Shown piece by piece: positions 41,635 to 52,672 of a DNA stretch of 64,000 nt. How positions within the stretch are numbered: position 1 is the stretch's first letter; every line of letters begins with the position of its first letter. The translations under genes and the position numbers were made by a program. The stretch comes from Flabesymbios commensalis. Taxonomy: Eukaryota; Annelida; Polychaeta; Terebellida; Flabelligeridae. The notes under the pieces are model-generated. The model was not told where the DNA came from. It saw only the letters and a program-made list of their open reading frames with translations, and did not search any database. The stretch lies in the NCBI GenBank assembly GCA_964017125.1, contig OZ024907.1, forward strand, positions 20,640,187 to 20,704,186, given 5' to 3'.

Positions 41635-44600
41635 ATGGCCGAGCGAAAAGTAATCAACATGGTTCAAGAGATTATAACTTGCAGTATATGTGTAGAAGTG
41701 ATTGACGACCCTAGGATCTTGCAGTGTCAACACGTATACTGTTATAAATGTCTGGTCAAGTACCTAAAAAGTAAACAAAAACAAGATGAAATAGAATGCC
41801 CATTGTGCCGTAAAGTTTGTCCTATTCCCAATAAAAACTTAGGTGAATTGCCTGTGAGTTTTTTATACAATCAGCTCAAAGATGCGAACAAAACCATAAT
41901 GACAGAAGATGTTATTAACAACAAAGAAGACATACCATTACCAAAACGTATTCCTGTATGCTCAACATCGGAGTGTTCTGGTAGAAAAGCGTCGAAATTT
42001 TGTGAGACTTGCTCGTATATCTGCTCAGAATGTGAAAAAGATCATGAAAAGGTACCTGTATTAAGAAGACATGTCATTTTGTCCTTGGAAAAAGCCATGG
42101 AGGAGGATCAGAATAGGTTACCCCCATGTCCCAAACACCCACGCGAGGTGATGAAATTATACTGCGAAGATTGCGAGCTGCCTATGTGCCTACTCTGTTA
42201 CCCCCTAAACCACCCTCAGCATAAGTGCTCTGAAATTACAGATAAATCTAAACAAGCAAAAGAACAATTGAAGCAGATAATTCAAACAATCAATACTGAT
42301 CTTGGAAAATCTAAAGAAAGGTCAGATCTATTGAAGAAACACTCTACAAAAATAAGCGGAGCTGCGACCGACTTCAGGAAGCACATATCAACAACACTGG
42401 ATAACTTACAAAAACAGCTGGATGATCGGAAAAAGATAATTAACGAAGGCGCTGCAAAGAAATATGCTCTGGCACATCTGAAATTGGTAAGAGAAGCTGA
42501 GAGAATTAACGCATTGCAGAAGACACTAAAGAGCATACAAGTATGCAGTACAAATCTTCTTCTCCATGGTACGCCATGTGATTTTTTGAAAAATGTATCA
42601 TCGATACAGCAGCGACTAAAATCCAGCAATCCTAATGGTTTGCGTCTGACTCTAGAAGACATGGATTTGGCGGAGTTGAGACAACAGCTGGACAGTGTTA
42701 AGGTAACAGTACCCCTATTTAACCCATGGTGTGCTGCCGTGACCGGATATATCCGTTTTCAAGCAAATTTCGAATCAATAAATACAGCCCGAATTCAATT
42801 GCTAAAATGTTTTGTGGTAGATGCTTAGTAATTTTAATCTAATACATATGTATATTTTTTTATAAATATTATTATTCATTTGAAGCTGGAAATTGCGTTA
42901 GCAATTCCAGCTTCAAATGGATGAAAAATAAAAAATCGGCAGGATAGAGGTTAATACCCTTAGCAGCCTCGTCGCATACATGTATGCACAACACGTTACA
43001 TTTTGAACAAAATCAATTCAATTTACTTATAAAATGTGAGCTTTTGTATTTTGGGCAGAGCTAATTCAAGAGAAAAACGTCCTAAGCTTTTCTTAGATAC
43101 TATACTTGGGGAGGCCTATTTCACAAATCAGTCCGTTTTCAGTTACTTTGAGGTGGGAATTGCTGCAGTAATTCACACCTCAGGTACGGCAACTTAAAGG
43201 GACAGAAATACATGCGTACGGGTGTTTGGGTTAGTCAGTAAATAATTTGCTTCTGTAAAATGATTAACTCTTTATTTTGCCATCATAACCATGTGTCATA
43301 GTTTTAAAATCAAGTTCAGGGAAATGTCAAAATCAACGGTAAGACATTTTTATTTCATAATGAATATGTGTACAGTGTAGGTCTATTGTATTTAATCACT
43401 GTAGAATCCGTAATATTCGCGAGGTTTTAATTTTTGCGGGTAGGACAAATACGCGAAATTCAAGAATCCCGTGAAAATTATTTTTAAATTAGCGCTACTA
43501 ATGAAAAATGAAAATTCGCGATTTTTAAACTTTGTGAAAAGTCCCAAAATCAGAAATTCGCGAAAAATTAAACACGCGTCAATTACCAGATATACAGTAT
43601 TTAAAAAAAAAAAAAAAAAATGTATTTAGATTGAGTTATCAATGATAACAACTGGGCGAGCTGTCACTGTTTGTTTCCCTTAAGTAACTGGTATGAGTTT
43701 TAAGTTTCACTTTTTTTTTAATTATTTATATAAACATCTGAATTGTTTTGTGTGTTGTATTTGTGTTCCATAAGGTCATTGATGACGCTGTGAATCGTGA
43801 GAAGAACAAAGACGACGAGATTAGGTCAAACAAAAGGGTAATATATTTAATTTATGTGGATTTTATATTATACTAGGTACACTGAAAATATTTTTGAATA
43901 TATGCAAGGTATGTTGACGAATTTTCATATTGTATCTTTTCTTCGTTTTAGAAAATAAGTTGCTTGAATGATGATCTGAAGAGAGAAAAAAAGGAGGTGG
44001 TTAAAATAAGGAAGGTAAAGTACGGTACTAAATGTTTTACGTTATCATTATCAGTACTAGAGGTTTTAAGTTTAAACTACACACAAGCTGAACATAATAT
44101 CAGTTCATTCATCCTTCACATGTCAACCTTTGAAAGCAATTGCGAGCGATACATTAGATCTAAAAACTTGTCAAAGACTTGAAGTTGTGTCTCACTACCG
44201 CGAACCAGAACTTCAAGTGGGTGGCATTTACCAGTGATTACATGAGACTAAATCACCGGTATAAACTGTTCTTTCCAGTGCAAATAATATCTTAGAAACC
44301 GAGAATAATCGTGACTAAGACTTTATGGATTTAAAGGTACTATGCAATTTATTCAGAGTATAGAATCTTTTAGTCGCCACAGCGACGCCGGACATCCACT
44401 GGAGACAACCAAAACTGTAAGTGGTCCGTCGCCCACCGATACGCAAATCAAAGACCATCTGGTTCATCTGATCCCAAGACCGGTGATATGGTATTAGTGA
44501 GTGAGTGAGTGAGTGAGTGAGTGAGTGAGTGAGTGAGTGAGTGAGTGAGTGAGTGAGTGAGTGAGTGAGTGAGTGAGTGAGTGAGTGAGTGAGTGAGTGA

Positions 44601-47600
44601 GTGAGTGAGTGAGTGAGTGAGTGAGTGAGTGAGTGAGTGAGTGAGTGAGTGAGTGAGTGAGTGAGTGAGTGAGTGAGTGAGTGAGTGAGTGAGTGAGTGA
44701 GTGAGTGAGTGAGTTTCGAGCCACAACTGGACCGGATGAGCTTGGCTCGGAGCCGCCCTGGTATTGTATTAGGCCATTTGTTCACAGTAAGTGAAATGGC
44801 ATTGGTTAGGGTAGCCAATTACAACCACTCTGGACCAGAAAAAGGGTGTCATGCTGGTTCTGCTTGACATGTCGGCAGCCTTTAACGCCATATTAATTAA
44901 CTAGATCACGTCATGCAGTCTGACAGCTTGTCAGAGATTGAAATCACAGTCTCTGCCTTGCGGTGATTCAATCTGATCCTTCATTAATCATGTTAATATA
45001 CAATTGAACTATGCATATCAATAACTTATTTATTTATAATTTCAATGGTTTTACACGGGATAAAGCATAATTTGATATATGATTCTTCCAATTTTAATTT
45101 TTGTTTTTAAAATCTGAATTCTAAAAAAATCTACTACTTTTGCGTAACTAATAACTATTTTCTATGCTTGTCTCCTGATTTTATATTTAACGTTTGACTT
45201 AATGAAATATGCATTATTATGTTTTAGAACTATATGAAGATAATTTATTTATTTGTAACCGTATGTTATTTTCTTCTAACTCCATATCAATTATGTTTTC
45301 AGTTTTCATGTCACTTATATTTATTGATGTTATGAGAGTTGTATCGCCAATTTTAAGTACTGGATTTGAAAATATCATTTTTATATGTATACATATAACA
45401 AAAACAATAGTGGTCTTTAAATAGATCCTTTAGGAACACCTGTCTTTAGGTCTATACTCGCCGTCAAATTAACCAGGATCGCATGATTTTCGTTGATTTC
45501 TCCGTCAATTCTAAACCAATTTCCTTCAAATTTTGCAAAGATCATTTTCTATTCAAATCCTAACAGCCCTGAAAATTTCATAAATTATATAGCGTATTTC
45601 AAAAGTTAGACTATTTGACATGTAGTAAATTGAAATTACGACGTCCCTCTATAACCCCGGGCGGGGGCCCTAGGGTAGTGGTTAGCACCGCTGCCTTTCA
45701 CACCAGAGTTCGGGGTTCAGTTCCCGGTCTCGGCGGTTTGAAAGAAACAAAAATGTTTCTTCCCCATCCACGTGTGAAATTCAGTATTGTGGGGAGCCTC
45801 CGTGACCGAGAGGTAGCGTGCTCGGCCTCAGACCGCCAGGGCTCGAATTTCGAATCCTGTGTCTGGAGGACAGTGTCATCTCAATCATCTCACCATCCTC
45901 AGGAGGTTCTCCTGGCCCAGTTTAGCGTATATGTGCACAAAGGTGGCCTAAAACCGGATTCATTTCATTTTATTTCCCTCTATAACCCCATTAAACTAAT
46001 TCTAGAATTTTATTACATGGCAAATGGTCTAACTTTTGAAATATTAAATATAATTTTGCGAATTTTTTACCCCTGTTAGTATTTTAATAGAAAATGGCCT
46101 CTGCAAAATTTCAAGAAAATCGGTTTAAAATTGACGGAGAAATCGCCAAAAATTATGCGATTCTGGGCCCTGTTTTATCGACCTGAAAAGATACGAGCTC
46201 GTATTAATAGCTCATTTGCATATGAGGATCGTTAAAATTCAACGAGTGGTTCAGAGTGCTCGTATCCTCCCTATACATGTTAAAGAGGGAGACATACGAG
46301 GAAAATCAACGAGCTTCTATATTCTCGTAAGTGGCAGGCCAAGGTCACGATAATTAAGAAACCTCGTATCTTTTCAGCTTGATAAAACGGGGCCCTGGTT
46401 GATCATTTATAATTTGACGGCGAGTATAAGTAAGGAAATTTGTATCATAAAAACCCCACATATTGTTCTCCATTAATTTTATTGGACCCCCCCCCCCCCC
46501 TGACATGCATTGTGTATTTCTTTTTAAATGATGATCTAAACTCTATCTGGATAAACGTTTTTTAACCTAAAATGTATTCCATTAGTGAGCCAAATGAAAT
46601 GGTTTCTTTCAAATGACGAAACACACTTTGGAGTATTGGCAGTAAATAGTTGTGGGGAGAGGGGAGGATTATCCTCTTTTAAGAAGGAAGAGTAATCGTT
46701 AATTATTTGATAATGATAAATTTTATTAAATATATACCGGTATGTAATATGTTCAAAAGTTGAAAACTTTTATTGTTATAATCACGTTTTTTGCAATTAG
46801 GCCTCCAGTTTTTGCAATACAGTTTTTTTTGCTAATATAGAGGATTAGAGGCCTACTAATACTTTACAAGTACTACTGTTTGTTTAGCTGAATTCTGAGC
46901 TGAATAAAAAGAACTCGGATTTAATTAAAGAAGGTGGATCGCAAATAAAGGTTGGAGTATAATTATAAATTAACTTGCACATAAAATACTAATTACATAT
47001 TACCGTAGTTGGTTTATTATCACCCCACATAATGACTTGTTAATTATATCACGATAAAAGTGTCAAAGTTTACTTACTGACTGCTCTAATTTTTTTCGAT
47101 ATAAATATACGTGAACGTCATCGAATGAATGAATGGAAATTATGTATTTTTTATACCTGATACATGTAATTTACTGCAATACATCTTATAGAACAGCAAA
47201 ACAATTTATTTTGCTTCATTTAATAAAATTAATTGTTAAATAAGGTAATTTAATTCCCTGGTAATTGACGAGGTTCCTCACGGCACCAGCTCAATTTTGC
47301 GTTGGAGAATGTTGTGGTTATACCTTTTCAAATGTTAATTAAATACATGATGAGTTTTCATTTTACATAAGTATTATACTTGCTTGTTTTATCATGTTTA
47401 TGAAGCACATGTCACCTTCCTATTCATCTCAAAATCACATCACAAGATTAATGAAGATGGGAAAAGATCTAGATAGGTGTTAAGAGGGTTGAAATATATA
47501 GTTTCGGAAAAAAAAAGCTGTATGAGTTATACTTACTTGTTTTCTTTTCACATGATTGTTCATATCTAGATATGTTTTCGGGAGTTGTGTGCTCCCAGAA

Positions 47601-50600
47601 AATAAAGTAATCAGCTAATCCTAACATAACGGTGATTGAATAATTATAATATATATATGTTTATCACTGAAAGTCATAATTTTTTTTATTACCATTTATT
47701 TGTAGGAGATGCAGATCCTCAAACTTGAAAAAAGTGAGATCGCTAACGTAAACAAGGTACTGTTTTATTCTAGAAAACATGTAGAGGTTGTTTACACATG
47801 CCGCTTATATCATAACAATAATACATGTAGTATAACTACGTCGTTGACATTTGCCTAACCGAATCAATATTTTTTTAAAGGAGTCCAGATTACCCGACAT
47901 TTACAAGCACAACACTTTTGTCCAATAATGGGTTAATTTTGGCTCATCTTCGACGATGAATTGAATTAGATGACTCTGCCCCACATTTTGTACAGATTTT
48001 TTTCCCGTTTGTAAATCCACGGATGAACTTTTTAATTTTATCCCATTTCTACGGATTTCATCTAGAATTCAAACCTACCACTGGGGCATCTAACCATGAA
48101 CACATGGTACCCAGTGAGATATTTCCAGCACCCCGGCATCCCACAATACAATTAGCCTAGGCCTCATTATGTAAACATCGCAAGTGACCACTATGTACAC
48201 CCGTTCATCAGACATTACGTGATAAATATAAGCTTGCAACACTACTCAATAAGCGTTATCAAGATTTTTTACACAGGTTTAATAGTTCAAGTGCATATAT
48301 TGCAGCTTCTAAACATTGGAAGGGCAGCATTTCATTCGCGACAGACAGCATGAGGAATGTTAGAAATGGGGAGATGAAACCCTGTGAATGTGAAAAGATC
48401 TTATATTTTGTTTACAATTTCACAAACCACCGTTTTCCACTTCAGTGAAAATATATTTATTATTGATATAGTTCTAGATGCATGACCGGGAACTTTTAGT
48501 TTACCACATGTCATGATTTAAATATTTTAATCGATTATCAATAAATTAGAGTCTATATTTTCTTAGTTGTCATCTCTCCATATATCGATATGTCTGGTGT
48601 GTTTGTCTGTATGTTTGTCTATCAGTCTAAAAACTTTAAATGTATTCTACTGAAATAATTGTGTTATCACCTAATATATGCTCTTGCAGTTTCTACCTCA
48701 ACCTCCACATGGAAAGATGTCAAGCTGGATTCATGAGAAAATCGTCACAATTAAATGTGATTTTCCAAGCGGAATCCAAAATGTAAGTGTGATGTCATTT
48801 TTGAAATGTAATGATAAGTGATGTCAAATTGCTGTAAATGTGTGTCAACTGTAAATGTGTGTCAACTACACTCACTAAAATATTTAGCAGCTTCTGTCAT
48901 AGGCATCACCAGATGGCTATTACATTCATGATACAATGTATCACAAACTGACAATCACCAGTCAGCAATTCATGAGACGAGAGCAAGATCGTGACATCGT
49001 TTAAACTGTGAATCTACACTCTACGACGCTGACCCAAATTAAAAACAATATTGAGTCAATGTTTCATATTTACTGGGCTACGAGCATGGTAGCTTACATA
49101 GCTTAGGGTATCCCCCCCCCCCCCCGCTTTCCATTTTATATCAATTAATAAATAATTATTTTTGATTTTTTTATTACATGAGCTAACCACAATATTTTGC
49201 TGTATATACGTTTTTTATTAAGCCTAAAAAATTGATATAATTTTCTGAAGCCGCAATTCTGATAGCATTGATAACATGAATTTATTATACCGAATAAATG
49301 AATAAAGATGAATGTATGGTTAGTTTTCAATGGGAGGCCACAATATGGTATGTATGAGGTGAATTATATGAGTCTAGATGCGGCAATACAATCAGTGGCT
49401 CTGGTGGGGGATTACGCAGTGTGCATATACACTATACGCCTACCCCCACGTGTACTGAAGCAATGTGTTTTTAAACAGGGATGCCATTGAAAGAAACAAG
49501 ATAAAATGAAGTAAATTATTTCAATGGTCATGACATTATAGCATAAAGTGCTTCATGTGAGCACTGAGCAGGATACTTTGTAAAAGCGCAGTGTTATGGA
49601 AGTCTCAATCGAATAACATGAAGCATCGATAATGGCATGGTAAAACCCATAACACCACGATAAAAATCTGTTATATAAAATTTCATTGTTAAGTACCATA
49701 TCAAACACATTAGGCTTAATAGAGTTACTTATTACTTACAGGAGGTCCACCCACAGCCAGGTGCCCCTTACACTGCCACCAGTCTCCTAAAACGTGTTCA
49801 GACGAACACGGATGTATTAGAGGCAGTCAGATTGTTAAAGAAAGCCTTTTTCGCCAGGATACTTATCATTGTGAAGGACGGCTCTCTCACCTGGAATGGC
49901 AAGTTCTTCCAAGACAATATGTAAGTGTAGCAACATGCTAATTTATTACCGAGTGGCGAGTGGCATATATATGTGTCATAGGACAAATTTTCAAAGATAC
50001 TAACTTGATCGAAAATGATACAGCTCATCAGAATAACGAGTTTTCTGCGCTGTCGTTTTAATATTATAACACTTTTTTATTATCAGAAATGCATAATTGT
50101 TTATTATGCATTTCGGATATTATGTAAATTAAGTAATTAATATTCACTTTGAGGTGGGAATCGCTGTAGCAGCTCACATTGAATGAAAATGTGTCGAAAT
50201 GTACAGGTAATGAAGAGGTTAAATTAAAACAAAACCGTTATACGATTAAAGATTGTAATAGCTACTAGTTCTCAGTCAGTTCACAACTTCCTCACCTGCA
50301 TTAAAAATATGCATGAGCTATACAGATTAATATGCTTGGGTATTCTTTATTAGATCACATTGGCAGGGTTCTCACATGACCTGAAATATTGCTTTACGTT
50401 GCTTTCTGCATAATCATAACAATATCGTGACAGAAGGAAGGGACTATGCCCTACTCTTATCGAATAATTTCAAGGGTTCTGGAATTAAAAAAAAACCCCA
50501 GAAAAATCAGAGGATTTAACAATTCTGTCTTAAAAGCACGGAATTTTAACATGTTTTATATCAGCAGTGATCGCGTATACTTAATTACAATATCACCAGT

Positions 50601-51088
50601 AGTATGTATTTTAGAGTATGCATAGCGGCTGTTGGACATTTACAATGACATTTTATTTTTTTACCTATAGAATAGTTGTTTGATTTTTTACGATTTGTAT
50701 ATAACAACAATTTTTTAACAGCCAGGGAAAAGTCAACGATTCAAGCACGCAGATTCATTTGATATAGATCATATTTGGGTTTCGAATAAAATCAGATCAT
50801 TTTTCGTTCACCTTGAGGTGAAAATTGTGGTAGCCATTTAAATATCAAGGATTAAATATGCAAACAAATATCAGGATGGTAATTTGGGTAAATGAGCTGT
50901 CTCGATAATGATAAATAATAAGATTTTTATATCATTGCTATTTTATGCATGTTATGTATTTAATAAGCAGTCTCGTCTGCAGAAGGGTTATTTATGCAGT
51001 AAACCATGTTGATGTGTCAATGATTACTTTTAGGTTTTGTGAGACTGTAATAAAACGCACCCTTACCAACATGGGTGTGGAGCGATAA
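41635..51088 (+). CDS. TRIM-like RING/B-box/coiled-coil protein with Deltex C-terminal (DTC) domain
   Basis: Eight exons join in frame to about 544 residues: 41635-42702, 43775-43837, 43952-44014, 46888-46950, 47706-47756, 48690-48782, 49742-49920, 51034-51088. The start chosen is ATG 41635 (AATAATGG context; an acceptor at 41599-41600 makes this a second exon; ATG 41611 is the alternative). Residues 16-58 form a C3HC4 RING (CSIC, CQH, CYKC, CPLC); 109-146 a B-box1-like and 165-198 a B-box2 zinc site (CPKH, CEDC, CLLC); 199-436 are helical. Residues 437-544 match the Deltex C-terminal domain: LPQPPHGKMSSW, CDFPSGIQ, HPQPGAPYTATS, EAVRLLKKAFFARILI, TWN, ending TLTNMGVER. Family knowledge: RING-DTC E3s couple ubiquitin with ADP-ribose. 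Here the histidine motifs of the ADP-ribose pocket are missing. Ubiquitin ligase activity is inferred. Read-through of the first donor (42703) would give a TRIM-only form stopping at 42828. Confidence 0.85.
42877..42954. repeat. Intronic hairpin with TTAA right edge (variable-stem family)
   Basis: CATTTGAAGCTGGAAATTGC pairs with GCAATTCCAGCTTCAAATG around a four-base loop. The sequence then runs ATGAAAAA...GAGG into TTAA at 42951-42954. The stem differs from other members (43149-43182, 59182-59232), but the hairpin and the downstream edge are shared. Confidence 0.75.
42951..43197. mobile_element. TTAA-bounded element with internal hairpin
   Basis: It starts TTAATACCCTTAGCAGCC and ends at TTAA 43194-43197. 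The hairpin TGAGGTGGGAATTGCTGC/AGTAATTCACACCTCA lies at 43149-43182. Its left edge coincides with the right edge of the previous member, so two elements share one TTAA. It lies within the first intron of the TRIM-DTC gene. Confidence 0.6.
43398..43600. mobile_element. Small TIR element with repeated phrase TTCGCGA
   Basis: The left end CACTGTAGAATCCGTAATAT and the right end (reverse complement TACTGTATATCTGGTAATT) are diverged inverted repeats. TTCGCGA-type words recur at 43417, 43452, 43515 and 43556 in the interior. It sits in intron 1 of the TRIM-DTC gene. Confidence 0.6.
44496..44714 (+). repeat. (GAGT)n microsatellite
   Basis: About 54 uninterrupted GAGT units in an intron of the TRIM-DTC gene. 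It is the reverse complement of the (ACTC)n array at 2129-2278. The antisense Thr-His-Ser-Leu open frames are artefacts of the repeat. Confidence 0.97.
45659..45974 (+). mobile_element. Dimeric tRNA-derived SINE with 15-bp target duplication
   Basis: Two tRNA-like units in tandem. The first has TAGTGGTTAGCACC (box A) and GGGTTCAGTTCCCGG (box B) at about 45674-45727. The second has GACCGAGAGGTAGCGTGCTC and GCTCGAATTTCGAATCC at about 45804-45859. The 3' end is a short CATTT-rich tail. TCCCTCTATAACCCC lies on both sides (45644-45658, 45975-45989), a clear target duplication showing insertion into the foldback element. Confidence 0.88.
46165..46395. mobile_element. 231-bp MITE, ends GGGCCCTGTTTTATC
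   Basis: The left GGGCCCTGTTTTATC followed by CTGAAAAGATACGAG is reverse-complemented at the right (CTCGTATCTTTTCAG, GATAAAACGGGGCCC), about 33 bp of inverted repeat. Non-coding, with repeated CTCGTA/TACGAG words inside. It interrupts the right arm of the foldback element. Confidence 0.85.
46428..49017. other. TRIM-DTC intron sequence between small exons
   Basis: Apart from the exons at 46888-46950, 47706-47756 and 48690-48782, this stretch is AT-rich with no further supported exon or repeat boundary. A 12-base C run lies near 46489. Confidence 0.6.
49018..49078. mobile_element. Palindromic MITE fragment (CGTCGTAGACG family)
   Basis: CTCTACGACGCTGACCCAAA is followed by AATATTGAGTCAATGTTTCA and TTTACTGGGC, the centre and right arm of the family. 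Intronic. Confidence 0.6.
49939..50222. mobile_element. Diverged member of the TTAA/hairpin family
   Basis: It shares AAAATGATACAGCTCAT with the member at 59021-59324, then a CTTTGAGGTGGGAATCGCTG hairpin region (50146-50185) and the closing GAGGTTAA. The left edge is eroded. It lies in the last intron of the TRIM-DTC gene, and a further partial hairpin is at 50808-50850. Confidence 0.55.
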
Positions 51089-51446
51089 AATATGAAAGAA
51101 GTAGAGAAGAAATGAAGGAAGTGTTGATGAAACCAGAACAGAGTCTCTGTAATCTAAACACATGTGGATGAACTGACTTGATGATGATGTTATGAACTGT
51201 CATCTTAGGTCTGAAATCTCTAATATAAATCCTCATTAACTCATTAATGTTAGTGCTAATATTTCATGTGTTTATTTAACACATCTAATATATTCGATGA
51301 TTATTTAGTAACTACAAAGACTTTGTTGTGTCTTTTCGTTACAGAGTGCTACAAATGATTTTTTTTGCATTGTAATTAAGGGGTAATAGCAGCTGTATTG
51401 GTGTTGATAATAATTTGTGTTGTTAATAGTCTTCTTAATGTCTAGA

Positions 51447-51452
51447 AATAAA
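51447..51452 (+). promoter_or_regulatory. Candidate polyadenylation signal of the TRIM-DTC gene
   Basis: AATAAA about 360 bases after the TAA stop at 51086-51088, in an otherwise featureless 3' region. Confidence 0.45.
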
Positions 51453-52428
51453 ATATGTTTTGTGGTTACGCCTTCTTTTTACAACGTACATTTTGTTCAT
51501 AGCGACGATGCCAACAACAATTAGATAGTTTCCATGCCATGAGCTCAACTACAAATCTCCATGTCTCGCCGTGGCAGGACTTAGATCAGTGACCGAGCAG
51601 TGACCGAGCATACCAACGCTATTATTCAACTTTATAAAGTGGAAAATAAGGGTTAAGCTCAAAGAAAAAAATATATAATTATATATAGGCCTAGGCCTAC
51701 ATGTAGTATTTGATTGATAAAGCATCCGTGACAATTATGACTTGTTTATTTTGTCCATACAATCAGATCTACACAGCGTTGACATCTTTAAACATAGCAA
51801 AATCGACGACATAATACTATTAGTCTTGAGATATATTATATCTAGGCATAATTGTGATAGCCGTACGAAACAATGAGATTATGTAAACGTGACCTAGATA
51901 TAGAACCCAGATGGAGAACTTTTAACAACAACGAGATGACTGATGTGGAGTAGCTGATTGTTTCGTGTTATATTGTCGTTAGCAGAGTTTGGAGAGGAGA
52001 ATTCCACAAACTCGCTTGAAATAATTGTCCCCGACCCACGGCTTCAAGCTAAAATCCTAACTCAGATTTGTTAGATATGATAAATTCGTTGACTGACCAG
52101 TTGACTGACCAGTATGTGGGCTACTGAGATTAAAGATTTTCTATAAACTTTATAGAGATTATCTGTATACTCTATTAGCACTTTGAAGGATTCAAGTTTA
52201 ATTAAAACATATTAAAAAATAACATGTTTGTTTGATTATTCCAAGTAGGAATCTTGAATTGTGGTTTAAATAAAATTGTGACAGATAAATATATAATATA
52301 ATGGATTGCCACACATTATTCGTAACCTGTACATGATATGCGCACTATATAAATATACATAATAATAACATTATCACAGCTTTAAACTTTGACACATTTA
52401 ACAGCATTATTATGAAGTTTTGTGGTTT
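51453..52428. other. Tail-to-tail intergenic region
   Basis: It lies between the 3' ends of two convergent genes. AT-rich, with an AGGCCTAGGCCTA word near 51688. No gene or RNA is supported. Confidence 0.65.
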
Positions 52429-52434
52429 TTTATT
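52429..52434 (-). promoter_or_regulatory. Candidate polyadenylation signal (minus strand)
   Basis: AATAAA on the minus strand, about 240 bases beyond the stop codon of the charged coiled-coil gene. Confidence 0.4.
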
Positions 52435-52672
52435 TACTGTAAGTAATGTTTCTGTATGTTGAACACCCTGTTCCGAACTTGATTGTCGTTGTCATCCAAA
52501 CATTGTCGTTTTGAATATCACCTGGGAAACAAACCAATTTTTGAGATATCTCAATTCAATGACACTGAATTACTGGATGTTGAAATAGATGACTATAAAG
52601 CGTTACATATGTCATGTTTTCTGCTTGCATACAAATCATGCGCATCATGATTCTTTTAGTGTGATATGATCT

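Larger units (their letters stand above)
45454..46427. mobile_element. Long foldback element, copy 2, carrying two insertions
   Basis: ATACTCGCCGTCAAATTAAC at 45454 and TTTGACGGCGAGTAT ending at 46427 are exact inverted ends, with TATA flanks. Collinear with the copy at 39526-39920 except for a SINE at 45659-45974, in the palindrome centre, and a second MITE at 46165-46395 near the right end. It lies in an intron of the TRIM-DTC gene. Confidence 0.9.

Noticed and set aside
44315-44818. Thr-His-Ser-Leu repeat proteins on the minus strand
   Set aside because: By-product of the (GAGT)n microsatellite; no exon structure or flanking coding signal.
45665-45862. One or two tRNA genes
   Set aside because: Two tRNA-like units in tandem inside one 15-bp target duplication with a CATTT tail; cloverleaf details are eroded. 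It is a SINE.
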